64,000 nt of DNA from CAVVTR01 sp963751245 (GCA_963751245.1 CAVVTR010000009.1:310001-374000), one strand, 5' to 3'. Positions 1 to 11,550 are shown, counted from the stretch's first letter. The notes: generated by a model from the letters alone, not told the origin. Numbers and translations are program-made.

Positions 1-1134
1 CCCGACGGCACCACCTCCGCCGGCGACCCGTTCCTGCTCTACTTCACCTCGGGCACCACGGCGCAGCCCAAGCTGGTCCTCCACACCCACCAGAGCTACC
101 CGGTGGGGCACCTGTCGACCATGTACTGGATCGGGCTGCGCGAGGACGACGTGCACCTGAACATCTCCTCGCCGGGGTGGGCCAAGCACGCCTGGAGCAG
201 CTTCTTCGCGCCCTGGAACGCCGGCGCCACCGTGCTCGTCCACCACGCGGAGAGGTTCAACGCGAAGACGGTGCTCGATCTGATCGCGTCGTGCGGCGTG
301 ACGACCCTGTGCGCACCACCGACGGTGTGGCGGCTGTTCATCCAGGAGGACCTGGCCGCGGTTCCCGTGAAGCTGCGCGAGCTGGTCGGCGCCGGCGAGC
401 CCCTCAACCCCGAGGTCATCGCCCGGGTCGAACGGGCCTGGGGGCTGACCATCCGCGACGGCTACGGCCAGACCGAGACCACCGCCATGATCGCCAACCC
501 GCCGGGACAGCCGGTCAAGCCCGGCTCCATGGGGCGGCCGCTGCCGGGCTACGCCACCACCCTCCTCGACGCCGAGGGGTGCGAGACCGACGAGGGCGAG
601 GTGGCGGTGCGCCTCGAGCCGCGTCCTCTGGGGCTCATGCAGGGCTACCGGGACGACCCGGAGCGCCTCGGTGCCGTGATGCGCGACGGCGCCTACCGTA
701 CCGGGGACGTGGCCCGGCGGGACGGGGACGGCTACTACTGGTACGTGGGGCGCGCCGACGACGTGTTCAAGAGCTCGGACTACCGCATCAGCCCGTTCGA
801 GCTGGAGTCCGTCCTCATCGAGCACGAGGCGGTTGCGGAGGCGGCGGTGGTGCCCAGCCCCGACCCGCTGCGGCTCAGCGTGCCCAAGGCGTACGTGGTG
901 CTGCGCGCGGGGTTCGCCCCCGACGCCGCCACCGCCCTGTCCATCCTCGCCTTCGTCCGCGGCCGGCTGGCCCCGTACAAGCGCATTCGCCGGCTCGAGT
1001 TCGCCGAGCTGCCCAAGACCATCTCGGGAAAGATCCGCCGCGTGGAGCTGCGCCGCCACGCCGCCAGCGGCGGACGCCCCGAGGGGGAGTTCCGCGAGGA
1101 GGACTTCCCCGAGCTGCGCGCTCCTCAGGGATGA
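1..1134 (+). CDS. AMP-forming acyl-CoA synthetase (medium-chain/ACSM-like), 5' end cut by window
   Basis: The reading frame is open from base 1, so the start lies upstream. The product would activate a carboxylic acid to acyl-AMP and then acyl-CoA in the cytoplasm. Visible signatures of the ANL family are the phosphate-binding loop YFTSGTTAQPK at the window edge, the adenine/acid-binding stretch DGYGQTETT, the hinge region YVGRADDVFKSSDYRISPFE, and the C-terminal catalytic-lysine motif LPKTISGKIRR. The hinge and the VAEAAVVPSPDP segment resemble medium-chain ACSM-type synthetases more than acetyl-CoA synthetase proper; substrate not assignable. It converges on a GNAT/acyl-CoA-ligase-like fusion with 9 nt between stops. 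The GK lysine is the residue that GNAT enzymes acetylate in this family, so that neighbour may control it (inference). Confidence 0.88.
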   Translation, partial: PDGTTSAGDPFLLYFTSGTTAQPKLVLHTHQSYPVGHLSTMYWIGLREDDVHLNISSPGWAKHAWSSFFAPWNAGATVLVHHAERFNAKTVLDLIASCGVTTLCAPPTVWRLFIQEDLAAVPVKLRELVGAGEPLNPEVIARVERAWGLTIRDGYGQTETTAMIANPPGQPVKPGSMGRPLPGYATTLLDAEGCETDEGEVAVRLEPRPLGLMQGYRDDPERLGAVMRDGAYRTGDVARRDGDGYYWYVGRADDVFKSSDYRISPFELESVLIEHEAVAEAAVVPSPDPLRLSVPKAYVVLRAGFAPDAATALSILAFVRGRLAPYKRIRRLEFAELPKTISGKIRRVELRRHAASGGRPEGEFREEDFPELRAPQG

Positions 1135-1143
1135 GCCGCCGGA

Positions 1144-3555
<2,412 letters not shown>

Positions 3556-3618
3556 GGTGGCTCCCCCTTCGTGACCGGATACCCGTATGGTACCCCGCCT
3601 CGGGGACTTCCGCCGCAG

Positions 3619-4554
3619 CTACGCGCTCTGCCTCGCCTCGGCGGGCGGCTCGCCGCGCTTGCGCCAGTACCGGGCCAGGCCCCACACGCTCATGAACGCC
3701 GGGTTCGCCAGCGAGTAGCACTCGCTCTCGCGCTCGCCGGGCCCCGCGCTGTCCACGAACCCCCGCGTGTACGCCTCGAACAGGGGCAGCATGGCACCCT
3801 CGTCGAGGCCCTCGCGCAGGCGGTCGCGGACGAAGGAGGCGAACCGCTCCAGCGAGGCTTCCAGCCGGTCGAGGTGCTCGCGGACGTCGGTGAAGGCGCC
3901 GAAGTGGGTGAGGTAGAGGACGCCCGCCCGGGCATCGCGGAGGATCGCCAGCGAGGCGCGCCACGCCTCCATGTCGATGTCGGGGGGCGGGCAGGGCGGC
4001 ACCACCGGGCCGGTGGGCATGCGCACGCCGCCCACGTCCCCGGTGAACACCGCGTCGCCGAACCGGTAGGCGATGTGGTGCCGGGCGTGGCCCGGGGTGT
4101 GGAGGGCCTCGAAGGACAGCCCGCCGATGCGGATCATCTCGCGGTGGTCCACCGTGCGGATGCGATCGGCGGGGATGGGCTTGACCGGACCCCAGAGAGA
4201 GTCCATGGCGTCGCCGTAGATGGCCGTCGCCGAGGCGAGCAGCTTGGAGGGGTCGGCGAGGTGCGGCGCGCCCACGGGATGGACCCAGACGGTGGCGCCG
4301 CCCTCGGCCAGCTTCCACGCCGCGCCGGCGTGGTCGAGGTGGATGTGGGTGAGGAGGACGTTGCGCACGTCGGCGAGCGCCATGCCGCGGGCGGACAGGG
4401 CGACCTCGAGGGCGCCCAGCGTCGACGCGGGGCCGCTCTCCACCAGCACCGGGCCGTCCGCCGACGGAATCAGGAACGACGCGATGGTCGGCAGCGAGCC
4501 GAACTCGAGGTCCAGCACCTCGATCTGCGACAGGTCGGGATCGTTCGAAGCCAT
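3619..4554 (-). CDS. Metallo-beta-lactamase-fold hydrolase
   Basis: 311 residues from the ATG that follows GGAGG with 7 nt spacing; a longer frame exists upstream but lacks that ribosome site. The metal-binding motif THIHLDHAG is intact, a second histidine comes in HTPGHARHH, and an aspartate in FTGDVGG, which together give the two-metal site of the glyoxalase-II/lactonase-like branch. No signal peptide, so cytoplasmic. The C-terminal helical region (about residues 230-311) is typical of members acting on thioesters or lactones. Substrate cannot be read from sequence. It stands between the GNAT-ligase gene and mtfA, all on the minus strand, but the 153-nt gap to mtfA suggests its own promoter. 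Confidence 0.8.
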   Translation of the reverse strand: MASNDPDLSQIEVLDLEFGSLPTIASFLIPSADGPVLVESGPASTLGALEVALSARGMALADVRNVLLTHIHLDHAGAAWKLAEGGATVWVHPVGAPHLADPSKLLASATAIYGDAMDSLWGPVKPIPADRIRTVDHREMIRIGGLSFEALHTPGHARHHIAYRFGDAVFTGDVGGVRMPTGPVVPPCPPPDIDMEAWRASLAILRDARAGVLYLTHFGAFTDVREHLDRLEASLERFASFVRDRLREGLDEGAMLPLFEAYTRGFVDSAGPGERESECYSLANPAFMSVWGLARYWRKRGEPPAEARQSA

Positions 4555-4707
4555 GACGTGCCCTCCACCGGGGCTAACCGGCGCCGCCCCGCCCGGCTTC
4601 CCCGCCCATGCGGGCGGGACCGGCGGTCGCGTATCATCGGGGCGAGCCTCTCGCGTACTGCCGCGCACGACGACGGGCCGACCGGCTTCAGGGACCGGTG
4701 CCGGGCG

Positions 4708-5511
4708 TCAGCGCGCGGCCGACGGCGGCGGGTCTCCGGCCGCCGCCGCGGGATCCTGGCGGTAGAACTCCTGCAGGACGCGGTACAGGTCGGGGTGGTG
4801 CTCCAGCAGCGCGGCCGGACGGTCGAAGAACTCCTCGGTGATCACGGCGAAGAACTCGGCCTCGTTGGTCGCGCCGTAGGCGTCCAGGAACGTGTCGCGG
4901 CCCGCGTCCGCCTCCGCGCGAAGGCGCAGGAACTCCCTGGTGCAGACCTCCACCCACCGCGCGTACTGCTCCCGGCTGCCCAGGGGCGGCGTGCCGTTCG
5001 CCTCGCCGTCGAGCATGTCGAGCGTGTGGGCGAACTCGTGATAGACGACGTTGTGCCCGCGCTCGGGGTGGCGCGCGTTCTGCCTGACGGAGTCCCAGAC
5101 GAGGATGACCGGGCCGCGAAGGTGCGCCTGCCCCAGGATCGGCATCGGAGCCGAGACGGGCTCGGTGGCGACCTCGAAGACGCCGGGCCGGCGCTCGGGG
5201 GCCACGACGGTGGACGGATAGACCAGGATGGACTCGACGTTCCGATAGAGGTCGTGGGGAAGCGCCAGGATCATGAGACAGGCTTCGGCGGCGATGGTGA
5301 CGCGGATCTCGTCGGTCAGCGTCAGTCCGCCGCACCCTTCCCAGTGCTTGTCGGCGACGAACACCTGGACGAGGTCCCGCAGATGCCGGCGTTCCTCGTC
5401 CCCGAGGCGCCGGTAGTGGGCGACGTTGTCTCGAAGAACCGCCTCCCATTCCGGGGGAAAGGGAGTCTCGAGGATCTTCTGCCGGCGGCGATCGCGAAGC
5501 CAGTGCCACAT
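4708..5511 (-). CDS. mtfA: MtfA-type zinc peptidase (M90)
   Basis: 267 residues from an ATG preceded by GAGGTG at 6-7 nt. The zinc-peptidase motif YHEFAHTLDM is present, with a downstream glutamate in EFFAVITEEFF as probable third ligand; length fits the family. E. coli MtfA binds the glucose-PTS repressor Mlc and has weak aminopeptidase activity; whether an Mlc partner exists here is unknown. It is cytoplasmic, with no signal peptide. A good promoter (TTGACC, 17 nt, TACCGT) lies 56-84 nt upstream, so it is probably transcribed alone. Confidence 0.85.
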   Translation of the reverse strand: MWHWLRDRRRQKILETPFPPEWEAVLRDNVAHYRRLGDEERRHLRDLVQVFVADKHWEGCGGLTLTDEIRVTIAAEACLMILALPHDLYRNVESILVYPSTVVAPERRPGVFEVATEPVSAPMPILGQAHLRGPVILVWDSVRQNARHPERGHNVVYHEFAHTLDMLDGEANGTPPLGSREQYARWVEVCTREFLRLRAEADAGRDTFLDAYGATNEAEFFAVITEEFFDRPAALLEHHPDLYRVLQEFYRQDPAAAAGDPPPSAAR

Positions 5512-5566
5512 GGTCTTCACCTCGGTCCATTCGATGCGGTCGGAGCTTCTCTTCTCACTTTCGGGC

Positions 5567-5595
5567 ACGGTAGTGGGCGTCCGAGGCCCGGTCAA
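5567..5595 (-). promoter_or_regulatory. Sigma-70-type promoter of mtfA
   Basis: On the minus strand: TTGACC (5595-5590), 17 nt, TACCGT (5572-5567), followed by about 50 nt of leader to the mtfA ATG. The -35 box matches consensus at 5 of 6 positions; the -10 box fits the T-A-N-N-N-T pattern seen elsewhere in the window. Confidence 0.5.
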
Positions 5596-5651
5596 GCGCA
5601 TTCACTGGAGCACTTCGGAATGCCGCCCTTCCCAGCGGCGGAGGACAGGGC

Positions 5652-5716
5652 GGGGGGCCGCTGGGCCCCCCGTAACATCTTGAAATACGGCCCCCGCGGC
5701 AGGCGCCGCGGGGGCC
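5652..5716 (-). terminator. Tandem hairpins terminating the lpd-E2 transcript
   Basis: Two perfect stem-loops in the gap after the E2 stop: a 12-bp stem with 4-nt loop at 5689-5716 and a 9-bp stem with 4-nt loop at 5651-5672. On the minus strand the first is followed by CCGTATTTCAAGATG, a partial U-tract. The arrangement fits a double intrinsic terminator for the minus-strand operon. Confidence 0.6.
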
Positions 5717-5745
5717 GGGAGCGGGGTGCTCTGGGGTGGCAATTC

Positions 5746-7182
5746 TCACCGCACCTCGAAGCGACCCTCCTCCAGGATCGTCTTCAGCCGGGCCATGAAC
5801 TGGTCCGCCACCGCGCCGTCGATGATGCGGTGGTCGAAGGAGAGGGCGAGGTAGGCCACGTCGCGGATGGCGATGGCCTCGCGGCCGTCCTCGTCGGTGA
5901 CCACCAGGGGCCGACGGTGGATGTTGCCCACGTGCAGGATGGCGACGTTGGGCTGGTTGATGACCGGCAGCCCGAACAGCCCCCCGAACGGGCCCGGGTT
6001 GGTGATGGAGAACGTGGAGCCCTGCACCTCGTCGGGCTTGAGCTGCTTGCTGCGCGCCCGGCCGGCGAGGTCGGTGATGGCGCGCTGGAGGCCGACGATG
6101 GAGCGCTCCTCGGCGTTGCGCACCACCGGCACGATGAGCCCGTTGTCGAGGGCGACGGCGACGCCGATGTTCATGTGGCGGTAGTAGACGATCTCGTCCC
6201 CGTCCAGCGAGGCGTTGAGGACGGGGAACTCGTGCAGCGCCGCCACCGCCGCCGCCATGATGAACGGGGTGTAGGTGAGGCGCAGGCCGTACTGGGCCTC
6301 GAAGGCGGCCTTGGAGCGCTCCCGCACTCCGACCACCCGGGACATGTCCACCTCGAACACCGTCTGCACGTGGGGCGAGGTCCGCTTGGAGGCGACCATG
6401 TGCTCCGCGATGCGCTGGCGCATGACGGTCATGCGCTCGCGGTACTCGTCGCCGGTGAAGGCGATCTTCCGCTGCGCTGGCGCCGCCGTCGCCGGGGCGG
6501 GCGGGGCGGCGGGCGCCGCCGCGGGGGCCGCTGGTCTCGACTCCGCGGGGCCGGGGCGCTCGGCGGGCGCTCGCGGAGCGGGGGCGGCCGCGGCCTTCCC
6601 GGGGGCCGGAGCGCCCTCCTCGACGTAGGCCAGGATGTCCTCCTTGGTGACGCGGCCGTGGATGCCGGTGCCCTGGATGGCGGCGAGGTCGACGCCGTGC
6701 TCGGCGGCGATGCGGCGCACCAGCGGCGACGAGCGCCGGCGCACGGCCTCGGACTCCTCATCGGTCTCCGGCGCCTCGGCCGGCGGCTGCGGCTCGGGCT
6801 TCCCGGCGGGGGCAGGCACCTCTGCCGGCTCGTGCGCGTCCTTCTCCTCCACCTTCTTCTCGGGTTCGGCAGCGGCAGGCGCCTCCTCGGCGGCAGGGGT
6901 TTCTTCGGCGGCGGGGGTGGCCCCGGCCTCCGCACCCTCCTCGCCCGCGGCGGCGATGATGGCGATGGGCTCCTCGACTGCCACCGTGTCGCCGGGGCCG
7001 TGGAGGATCTTGATGACGGTGCCCTCCGCCGGGGAAGGCACCTCGGCGTCCACCTTGTCGGTGGAGATCTCGAGCAGGGGCTCGTCCTTCTTGACGGTGT
7101 CGCCCACCTCCTTGAACCAGCGGACGATGGTCCCCTCGGTGATGGATTCCCCCATCTGCGGCATCACGACCTTGGTCGGCAT
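5746..7182 (-). CDS. 2-oxoacid dehydrogenase E2, dihydrolipoyl acyltransferase
   Basis: 478 residues. One lipoyl domain (1-76, lipoylated lysine in ISTDKVDAE), a Pro/Ala/Glu-rich swinging arm, a peripheral-subunit-binding domain (about 150-186, SPLVRRIAAEHGVDLAAIQG), a second flexible linker, and a catalytic domain (about 245-478) with the active-site SFDHRIIDGA (usual form DHRVVDG). It transfers an acyl group from E1 to CoA in the pyruvate, 2-oxoglutarate or branched-chain complex. Which complex is undecided: E1 is not in the window, and the sequence resembles the SucB/BkdB side by general look. GAGGAG precedes the ATG. It follows lpd by 65 nt on the same strand, so E3 and E2 are probably co-transcribed. 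Confidence 0.92.
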   Translation of the reverse strand: MPTKVVMPQMGESITEGTIVRWFKEVGDTVKKDEPLLEISTDKVDAEVPSPAEGTVIKILHGPGDTVAVEEPIAIIAAAGEEGAEAGATPAAEETPAAEEAPAAAEPEKKVEEKDAHEPAEVPAPAGKPEPQPPAEAPETDEESEAVRRRSSPLVRRIAAEHGVDLAAIQGTGIHGRVTKEDILAYVEEGAPAPGKAAAAPAPRAPAERPGPAESRPAAPAAAPAAPPAPATAAPAQRKIAFTGDEYRERMTVMRQRIAEHMVASKRTSPHVQTVFEVDMSRVVGVRERSKAAFEAQYGLRLTYTPFIMAAAVAALHEFPVLNASLDGDEIVYYRHMNIGVAVALDNGLIVPVVRNAEERSIVGLQRAITDLAGRARSKQLKPDEVQGSTFSITNPGPFGGLFGLPVINQPNVAILHVGNIHRRPLVVTDEDGREAIAIRDVAYLALSFDHRIIDGAVADQFMARLKTILEEGRFEVR

Positions 7183-7247
7183 ACGCTCCTCGCTTCCTGC
7201 ATCCGTGTCAGGTAAGGGTCACGGCGCCCGGCTTCATTCCCCGGCCC

Positions 7248-8651
7248 TCAGATGTGGATCGCCTTCCCGTTCACCGCCTCCGCCGCCTCGTGGACCGCCT
7301 CGTGGAGGGTGGGGTGCGCGTGGATGGTGTGGACCAGCTCCTCCACCGTGAGCTCGCCGCGCAGGGCCGTCTCGGCCTCGGCGATGAGCTCGGTGGCGTG
7401 GGGGCCGACGATGTGCACCCCGAGGATCTCGTCGTACTTCGCCTCGCCGATGATCTTCACGAAGCCGCCGGTCTCGTTGATGATGCTGGCCTTGCCGATG
7501 GCGGAGAAGGGGAAGGTGCCGACGCGCACGTCGTATCCCTGCTCGCGTGCCTGGGGCTCGGTGAGCCCGATGGAGCCGACCTCGGGCCAGCAGTACGTGC
7601 ACGAGGGGACCTGGCCGTAGTTGATGGGCGGGGGGTTCTTGCCGGCGATGTGCTCCACCGCCAGGACACCCTCCATCTGGGCGACGTGGGCGAGCCAGGG
7701 CGTGGCGATGAGGTCGCCGATGGCGTAGACGCCCTCCTCGTGGGTGCGGCAGTACTCGTCGACGACCACGCGGCCCCGCTCGATCTGCACTTTCGTGCTC
7801 TCGAGGCCGATGTCCTTGAACACGGCCACGCGGCCCACCCCGAGGAGCAGGCGGTCGGCCTCGAAGGAGAGCGCGTCCCCCTTGGAGGAGGTGCCCTTGC
7901 AGCGGACCTTGCCGTCCTCGACCTGGACCTCGTCGATGCGGGAGCCGGTGTGGAGCTCCATGCCCTGGCGGCGGAACTGGCGGTCGACCTCCTTGGACAC
8001 GTCGGGGTCCTCGAGGGGGAGCACGCGGTCGAGGAGCTCCACGATGGTGACCTTGGCCCCGAACCTCGAGTAGACCGAGGCGAACTCCATGCCGACGGCG
8101 CCGGCGCCGAGGACCAGCAGGGATCCGGGGACCTCGTCCATCTCCAGCGCGTGGTCGGAGTTGATGATGCGGTCGCCGTCCGCCTTGACGTGGGGGAGGT
8201 CGCCGCACTTCGAACCCGTGGCCAGGATGATGTGGCGGGCCTCGAGGCGCTCCTTGGCGCCGTCCTCCTTCGTCACCTCGACGGCGCCGCCGCCCGCGAG
8301 CCGCCCCGTGCCGCGGACCCAGGCCACCTTGTTCTTGCGGAAGAGGAACTCGACGCCCTTGGAGTTCTTGGTCACCACCTTGCGCTTGTGGGCGTTGGCG
8401 GCCTCGAGGTCCAGCCTGACGTCGCCGCATGCCACGCCGACCTTGCCGCCCTCCCGCGCCTGCTGGAGGAGGTCGGCGGTGTGCAGGAGCGCCTTGGTGG
8501 GGATGCAGCCCCGCAGCAGGCAGGTCCCGCCCAGGGAGCTGTCCTTCTCCACCACCACCACGTCGAGGCCGAGCTGGCCGGCGCGGATCGCCGCCACGTA
8601 GCCTCCGGGACCGCCGCCGATGATGACAAGGTCGTGCTTGGAACCTTCCAT
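7248..8651 (-). CDS. lpdA: Dihydrolipoyl dehydrogenase (E3)
   Basis: 467 residues. N-terminal FAD loop IIGGGPGGYVAAIRAGQLG, redox-active disulfide in GGTCLLRGCIPTK, NAD-binding GAGAVGMEFAS, second FAD motif YAIGDLI, and the C-terminal active-site HAHPTLHEAVHEAA that completes the partner subunit's site. It reoxidises dihydrolipoyl groups of E2 with NAD. The ATG at 8651 is chosen over a GTG 6 nt upstream because AAGGAG lies 8 nt before the ATG but almost touches the GTG. A TAGAAT hexamer at 8705-8700 may be its -10 box. It is divergent from the next gene and upstream of the E2 gene. Confidence 0.95.
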   Translation of the reverse strand: MEGSKHDLVIIGGGPGGYVAAIRAGQLGLDVVVVEKDSSLGGTCLLRGCIPTKALLHTADLLQQAREGGKVGVACGDVRLDLEAANAHKRKVVTKNSKGVEFLFRKNKVAWVRGTGRLAGGGAVEVTKEDGAKERLEARHIILATGSKCGDLPHVKADGDRIINSDHALEMDEVPGSLLVLGAGAVGMEFASVYSRFGAKVTIVELLDRVLPLEDPDVSKEVDRQFRRQGMELHTGSRIDEVQVEDGKVRCKGTSSKGDALSFEADRLLLGVGRVAVFKDIGLESTKVQIERGRVVVDEYCRTHEEGVYAIGDLIATPWLAHVAQMEGVLAVEHIAGKNPPPINYGQVPSCTYCWPEVGSIGLTEPQAREQGYDVRVGTFPFSAIGKASIINETGGFVKIIGEAKYDEILGVHIVGPHATELIAEAETALRGELTVEELVHTIHAHPTLHEAVHEAAEAVNGKAIHI

Positions 8652-8791
8652 GGACACGTCTCCTTCCTCGCCTCCGACAACCGCGCTGAGCGGAGCCTCA
8701 TTCTAGCGTGGATCATTCACGACAGCGCCGCAGTCGCCATGAGAACGGCCGCCCGCCGGGCGGTGGTTCCGGCGGCGGCGATAATGGAAAC

Positions 8792-10957
8792 GTGACCCGG
8801 CCCCTGACCCGCGCGGGAGCGGCGGTCGCCCTGGCCGTTCTCGGCTTCACGACCGCGGTGGCCCAGGCGGCGCTGCTGCGGGAGTCCATGGCCGCGGTGG
8901 GCGGCTCGGAGCTGGCGTGGGGCGCGGTCCTGGCACTGTGGCTGGCGGGCCTCGGCGCGGGCGCGTGGGTGGGGGCGGGCGGGCGGTTCCGGGTGTCCCC
9001 CGCGGCGGCCCCCGTCGCCGCCGCCGCGCTGGCGTTGGCGGGAGTCACGCTGCTCCGCCTCGCGCCGTGGCTGGCCGGTCGCATCCCCGGTGAGACGCCC
9101 CTGGCGGGGCCGGTCCTCTGGCTCGCGGCCCTCGCCGTGCTCCCGCCCGCGGTGGCGGCGGGGCTGGGTTTCCCTGCGATGGCGGCGGGCCTGGCGGGGC
9201 CGCGGCTCGCCGGCAACGCCTACGCGCTGGAGGCGGCCGGAGCGCTGGCGGGCGGCGTCGCCTTCACCTTCCTGCTGGCGCCGTTGGGCTCGGTGGCGGC
9301 GGCGGTGGTGGGCCTCGCGGCGGCCCTCGCCGCCTGGCTCGCGCTGGCCGGCCGGGCCCGGCTGGCGGTGGTGGCGCTGTTGGCCGTAGCGGCCGCGGCG
9401 CGCCCGCTCTCCCTCGGTGTGCAGGAGCTCTCGTGGCGGCTGGCGGGACGGGGAGCGCCCCTGGTGGCCTGGCGCGAGACGAGGGAGCAGCGGCTCGAGC
9501 TCGGCGGCGGCCCGGCACGCAGCCTGTACGCGGACGGGCAGCTCGTGGCCACCGTCCCTGATCCGTACCGCACCGAACAGCTCGCTCACCTGGCGATGCT
9601 GCTTCATCCGCGCCCGGCGCGGGTGCTGGCCGTGAGCGTCGCCGCGCGGGGCGCGCTGCCGGCGATCCTCGAGCACCCCGTGCGCCGCGTCGAGGCGGTG
9701 GAGGAGGACGCCGCGCTGCTCGGCCTGCTGCCGGAGTGGTACGGGGGCGCCACGGCGGCGGCGCTGAGCGACCCGCGGGTGGAGGCACGCGGGGGCGACC
9801 CGCTTCGTGCCGTTCGAGGGTCCGGCGAGTGGGACCTCATCCTGCTCCTCGACCCCGATCCCTCGACGCTGCGGCGTAACCGGACCCGGACCGCGGAGTT
9901 CTTCAGGGCGTGCGCGGGCCACCTGGCGCCCGGCGGCAGGGTGGTGGTGGGCACCGGCGTGTCGGACACCTTCGTGGAGGGCGGCGGCGGCGCCCTCCTC
10001 GCCTGCCTGTCGGCGACGCTCCGCGGGGTGTTCCCAGTGGTGGAGGCGGTGCCGGGGGACGAGGTGCTCCTGGTGGGCGGGGAGGACAGGGGCGCGGTGG
10101 TACCCGGGGCCGCGGAGCTGCTCGAGAGGATCCGGCGCCGTGGTCTGGACGACGGCGTGCTCCCGGCCGTGCTGGCGCCGCGCCTCGAGGCGGAGCGGCG
10201 CGGCGCGCTGGAGATGCGGCTGCGGCGCGGCGCCCCGGTGAACACCGTCGCCAGGCCGCGCGCCGTGATGCTGGCGGCGGCGCTCTCGGAGGGACGCGGC
10301 GCTCCGCGGCTGCTGGTCGGTGTGCGGCGGCTGGCGGCCCAGCCCTGGCCGGTGTTCGCCGTGGCCGTTGTCACGCTGATGGCCGTCCTCCTCGTCACCG
10401 GGTGGCGGCGTGCGCGCCCCGGGGTCGTCACCGCCGCCGTGGTGGGCTTTACGTCCCTCGGGTGGTGGCTGCTCCTGCTGGATGCGTGGCAGTCCACCGT
10501 GGGCTCGGTGTACGCCGAGGTGGGGGGCCTCGCCGCGGCGTTCATGGGCGGGCTGGTGGTTGGGGCGGGAGCGTCGCGGGGCGGGCAGGGGAGGCCGCGG
10601 CTCCGGCTCGCCGTCGTGCTGCTCGCCGGGGTGGGGCTTTCCCTCCTGACCGCCTCGGGGGTACCCTGGCGCTGGCCGCGCGCGGCGGTGCTGCCCATGC
10701 TTCTCGGCGCCGGGATCGTGACCGGCGCCGCCTTCCCCCTGGTGGCCGCCCTGGCGGCGGGGGTGCCGGCGGTCAAGAGGGCGGGCCGGAGCTTCGGGGC
10801 GGACGAGGCCGGTGGCGCGGCGGCCGCGGTCGTGGTGGGGCTCGTGGCCGTTCCCTGGGTCGGCATGACGCTCACGGCGCTGGGGCTGGCCGGGCTTGGC
10901 CTGGCGGCGGCGGCCGCGGTGGCCCTGGGGGGCGGGCGCGGCCCGATGGAGGCGTGA
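8792..10957 (+). CDS. Polytopic membrane protein with central spermidine-synthase-like domain
   Basis: 721 residues from GTG. About six hydrophobic helices (1-200), a soluble domain (about 205-500), then four to six more helices. The middle part keeps the outline of a spermidine synthase: SLYADGQLVATVPDPYRTEQ, and the DPDPSTLRRNRTRTAEFF segment found in membrane-fused members. The glycine-rich SAM loop, normally VLxIGGGxGG, reads VLAVSVAARG, so nucleotide binding and aminopropyl transfer are doubtful. No Shine-Dalgarno; GATAAT sits 6 nt before the GTG, suggesting a leaderless message. An upstream ATG at 8708 is possible but adds a low-complexity Arg/Gly stretch. Its stop overlaps the next gene (TGATG). 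Function unknown. Confidence 0.7.
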   Translation: MTRPLTRAGAAVALAVLGFTTAVAQAALLRESMAAVGGSELAWGAVLALWLAGLGAGAWVGAGGRFRVSPAAAPVAAAALALAGVTLLRLAPWLAGRIPGETPLAGPVLWLAALAVLPPAVAAGLGFPAMAAGLAGPRLAGNAYALEAAGALAGGVAFTFLLAPLGSVAAAVVGLAAALAAWLALAGRARLAVVALLAVAAAARPLSLGVQELSWRLAGRGAPLVAWRETREQRLELGGGPARSLYADGQLVATVPDPYRTEQLAHLAMLLHPRPARVLAVSVAARGALPAILEHPVRRVEAVEEDAALLGLLPEWYGGATAAALSDPRVEARGGDPLRAVRGSGEWDLILLLDPDPSTLRRNRTRTAEFFRACAGHLAPGGRVVVGTGVSDTFVEGGGGALLACLSATLRGVFPVVEAVPGDEVLLVGGEDRGAVVPGAAELLERIRRRGLDDGVLPAVLAPRLEAERRGALEMRLRRGAPVNTVARPRAVMLAAALSEGRGAPRLLVGVRRLAAQPWPVFAVAVVTLMAVLLVTGWRRARPGVVTAAVVGFTSLGWWLLLLDAWQSTVGSVYAEVGGLAAAFMGGLVVGAGASRGGQGRPRLRLAVVLLAGVGLSLLTASGVPWRWPRAAVLPMLLGAGIVTGAAFPLVAALAAGVPAVKRAGRSFGADEAGGAAAAVVVGLVAVPWVGMTLTALGLAGLGLAAAAAVALGGGRGPMEA

Positions 10958-11418
10958 TGGACGTTGTGCACAAGCGCGAGAGGTACGCACGGATCCGGCG
11001 CCAGCTCGCCGGCCTGTTCGAGAAGACCGCGGATCCCACGGCGCGGATGGCGACCGCGGCGGCGGTGCTGCACGCCAAGATGCCACACTTCTTCTGGACC
11101 GGCTTCTACCTGCTCAGGGGCGGCGAGCTGACGGTGGGACCCTACCAGGGGAGCCTGGCGTGCCTGGTGCTCAAGGCGCACACCGGGGTGTGCTGGGCCG
11201 CCGTGGACGGCGGGAAGACGGTGCTGGTGGACGACGTCCACGCGTTTCCCGGCCACATCGCCTGCGACTCGAGGTCGCGCTCCGAGGTGGTCGTGCCCCT
11301 GCGCGACGCCGGCGGAGCGCTGATTGGCGTGCTCGACGTGGACGCCGAGTCGCCGGCCGCCTTCGACGACGTGGACCGCGAGGGGCTCGAGGGGATCGTG
11401 TCGGTGATCACCGGCTGA
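10957..11418 (+). CDS. Free methionine-(R)-sulfoxide reductase (GAF domain)
   Basis: 153 residues, the size of E. coli fRMsr (YebR/MsrC). A single GAF fold with the three redox cysteines in GSLACLVL, TGVCWAAV and GHIACDSRSRSE, plus the family stretch VDDVHAFPGHIACDS. It reduces free methionine-R-sulfoxide, recycling through disulfides and thioredoxin; cytoplasmic. The start is fixed by the TGATG overlap with the upstream membrane-protein gene and by GGAGG 5 nt before the ATG, so the two are translationally coupled. A stem-loop follows the stop. Confidence 0.88.
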   Translation: MDVVHKRERYARIRRQLAGLFEKTADPTARMATAAAVLHAKMPHFFWTGFYLLRGGELTVGPYQGSLACLVLKAHTGVCWAAVDGGKTVLVDDVHAFPGHIACDSRSRSEVVVPLRDAGGALIGVLDVDAESPAAFDDVDREGLEGIVSVITG

Positions 11419-11419
11419 G

Positions 11420-11459
11420 CCGGCGCCGGCGCCCGAGGCGCGCCAGGGACCGGCGCCGG
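11420..11459 (+). terminator. Stem-loop after the methionine sulfoxide reductase gene
   Basis: The 10-nt palindrome CCGGCGCCGG occurs at 11420-11429 and again at 11450-11459 and can pair over a 20-nt GC-rich loop; CGGGCCCGCTTTGTG follows. It may act as a terminator, though it lacks a real U-tract. The rest of the gap to 11725 holds the promoter below and no gene that I can support. Confidence 0.35.
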
Positions 11460-11521
11460 GCCCGCTTTGTGAAAGTTCAGGCAAGTATCACTGAGACATG
11501 GGGTTGCGCCCCGCTACCCCG

Positions 11522-11550
11522 TTGACTCGGTGTCTCCCTCGGGTTATACA
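11522..11550 (+). promoter_or_regulatory. Strong sigma-70-type promoter for the OFA-type MFS gene
   Basis: TTGACT (11522-11527), exactly 17 nt, TATACA (11545-11550). Predicted start near 11557 would leave a leader of about 168 nt before the MFS ATG at 11725, long enough for post-transcriptional control, though I recognise no riboswitch in it. Confidence 0.65.
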
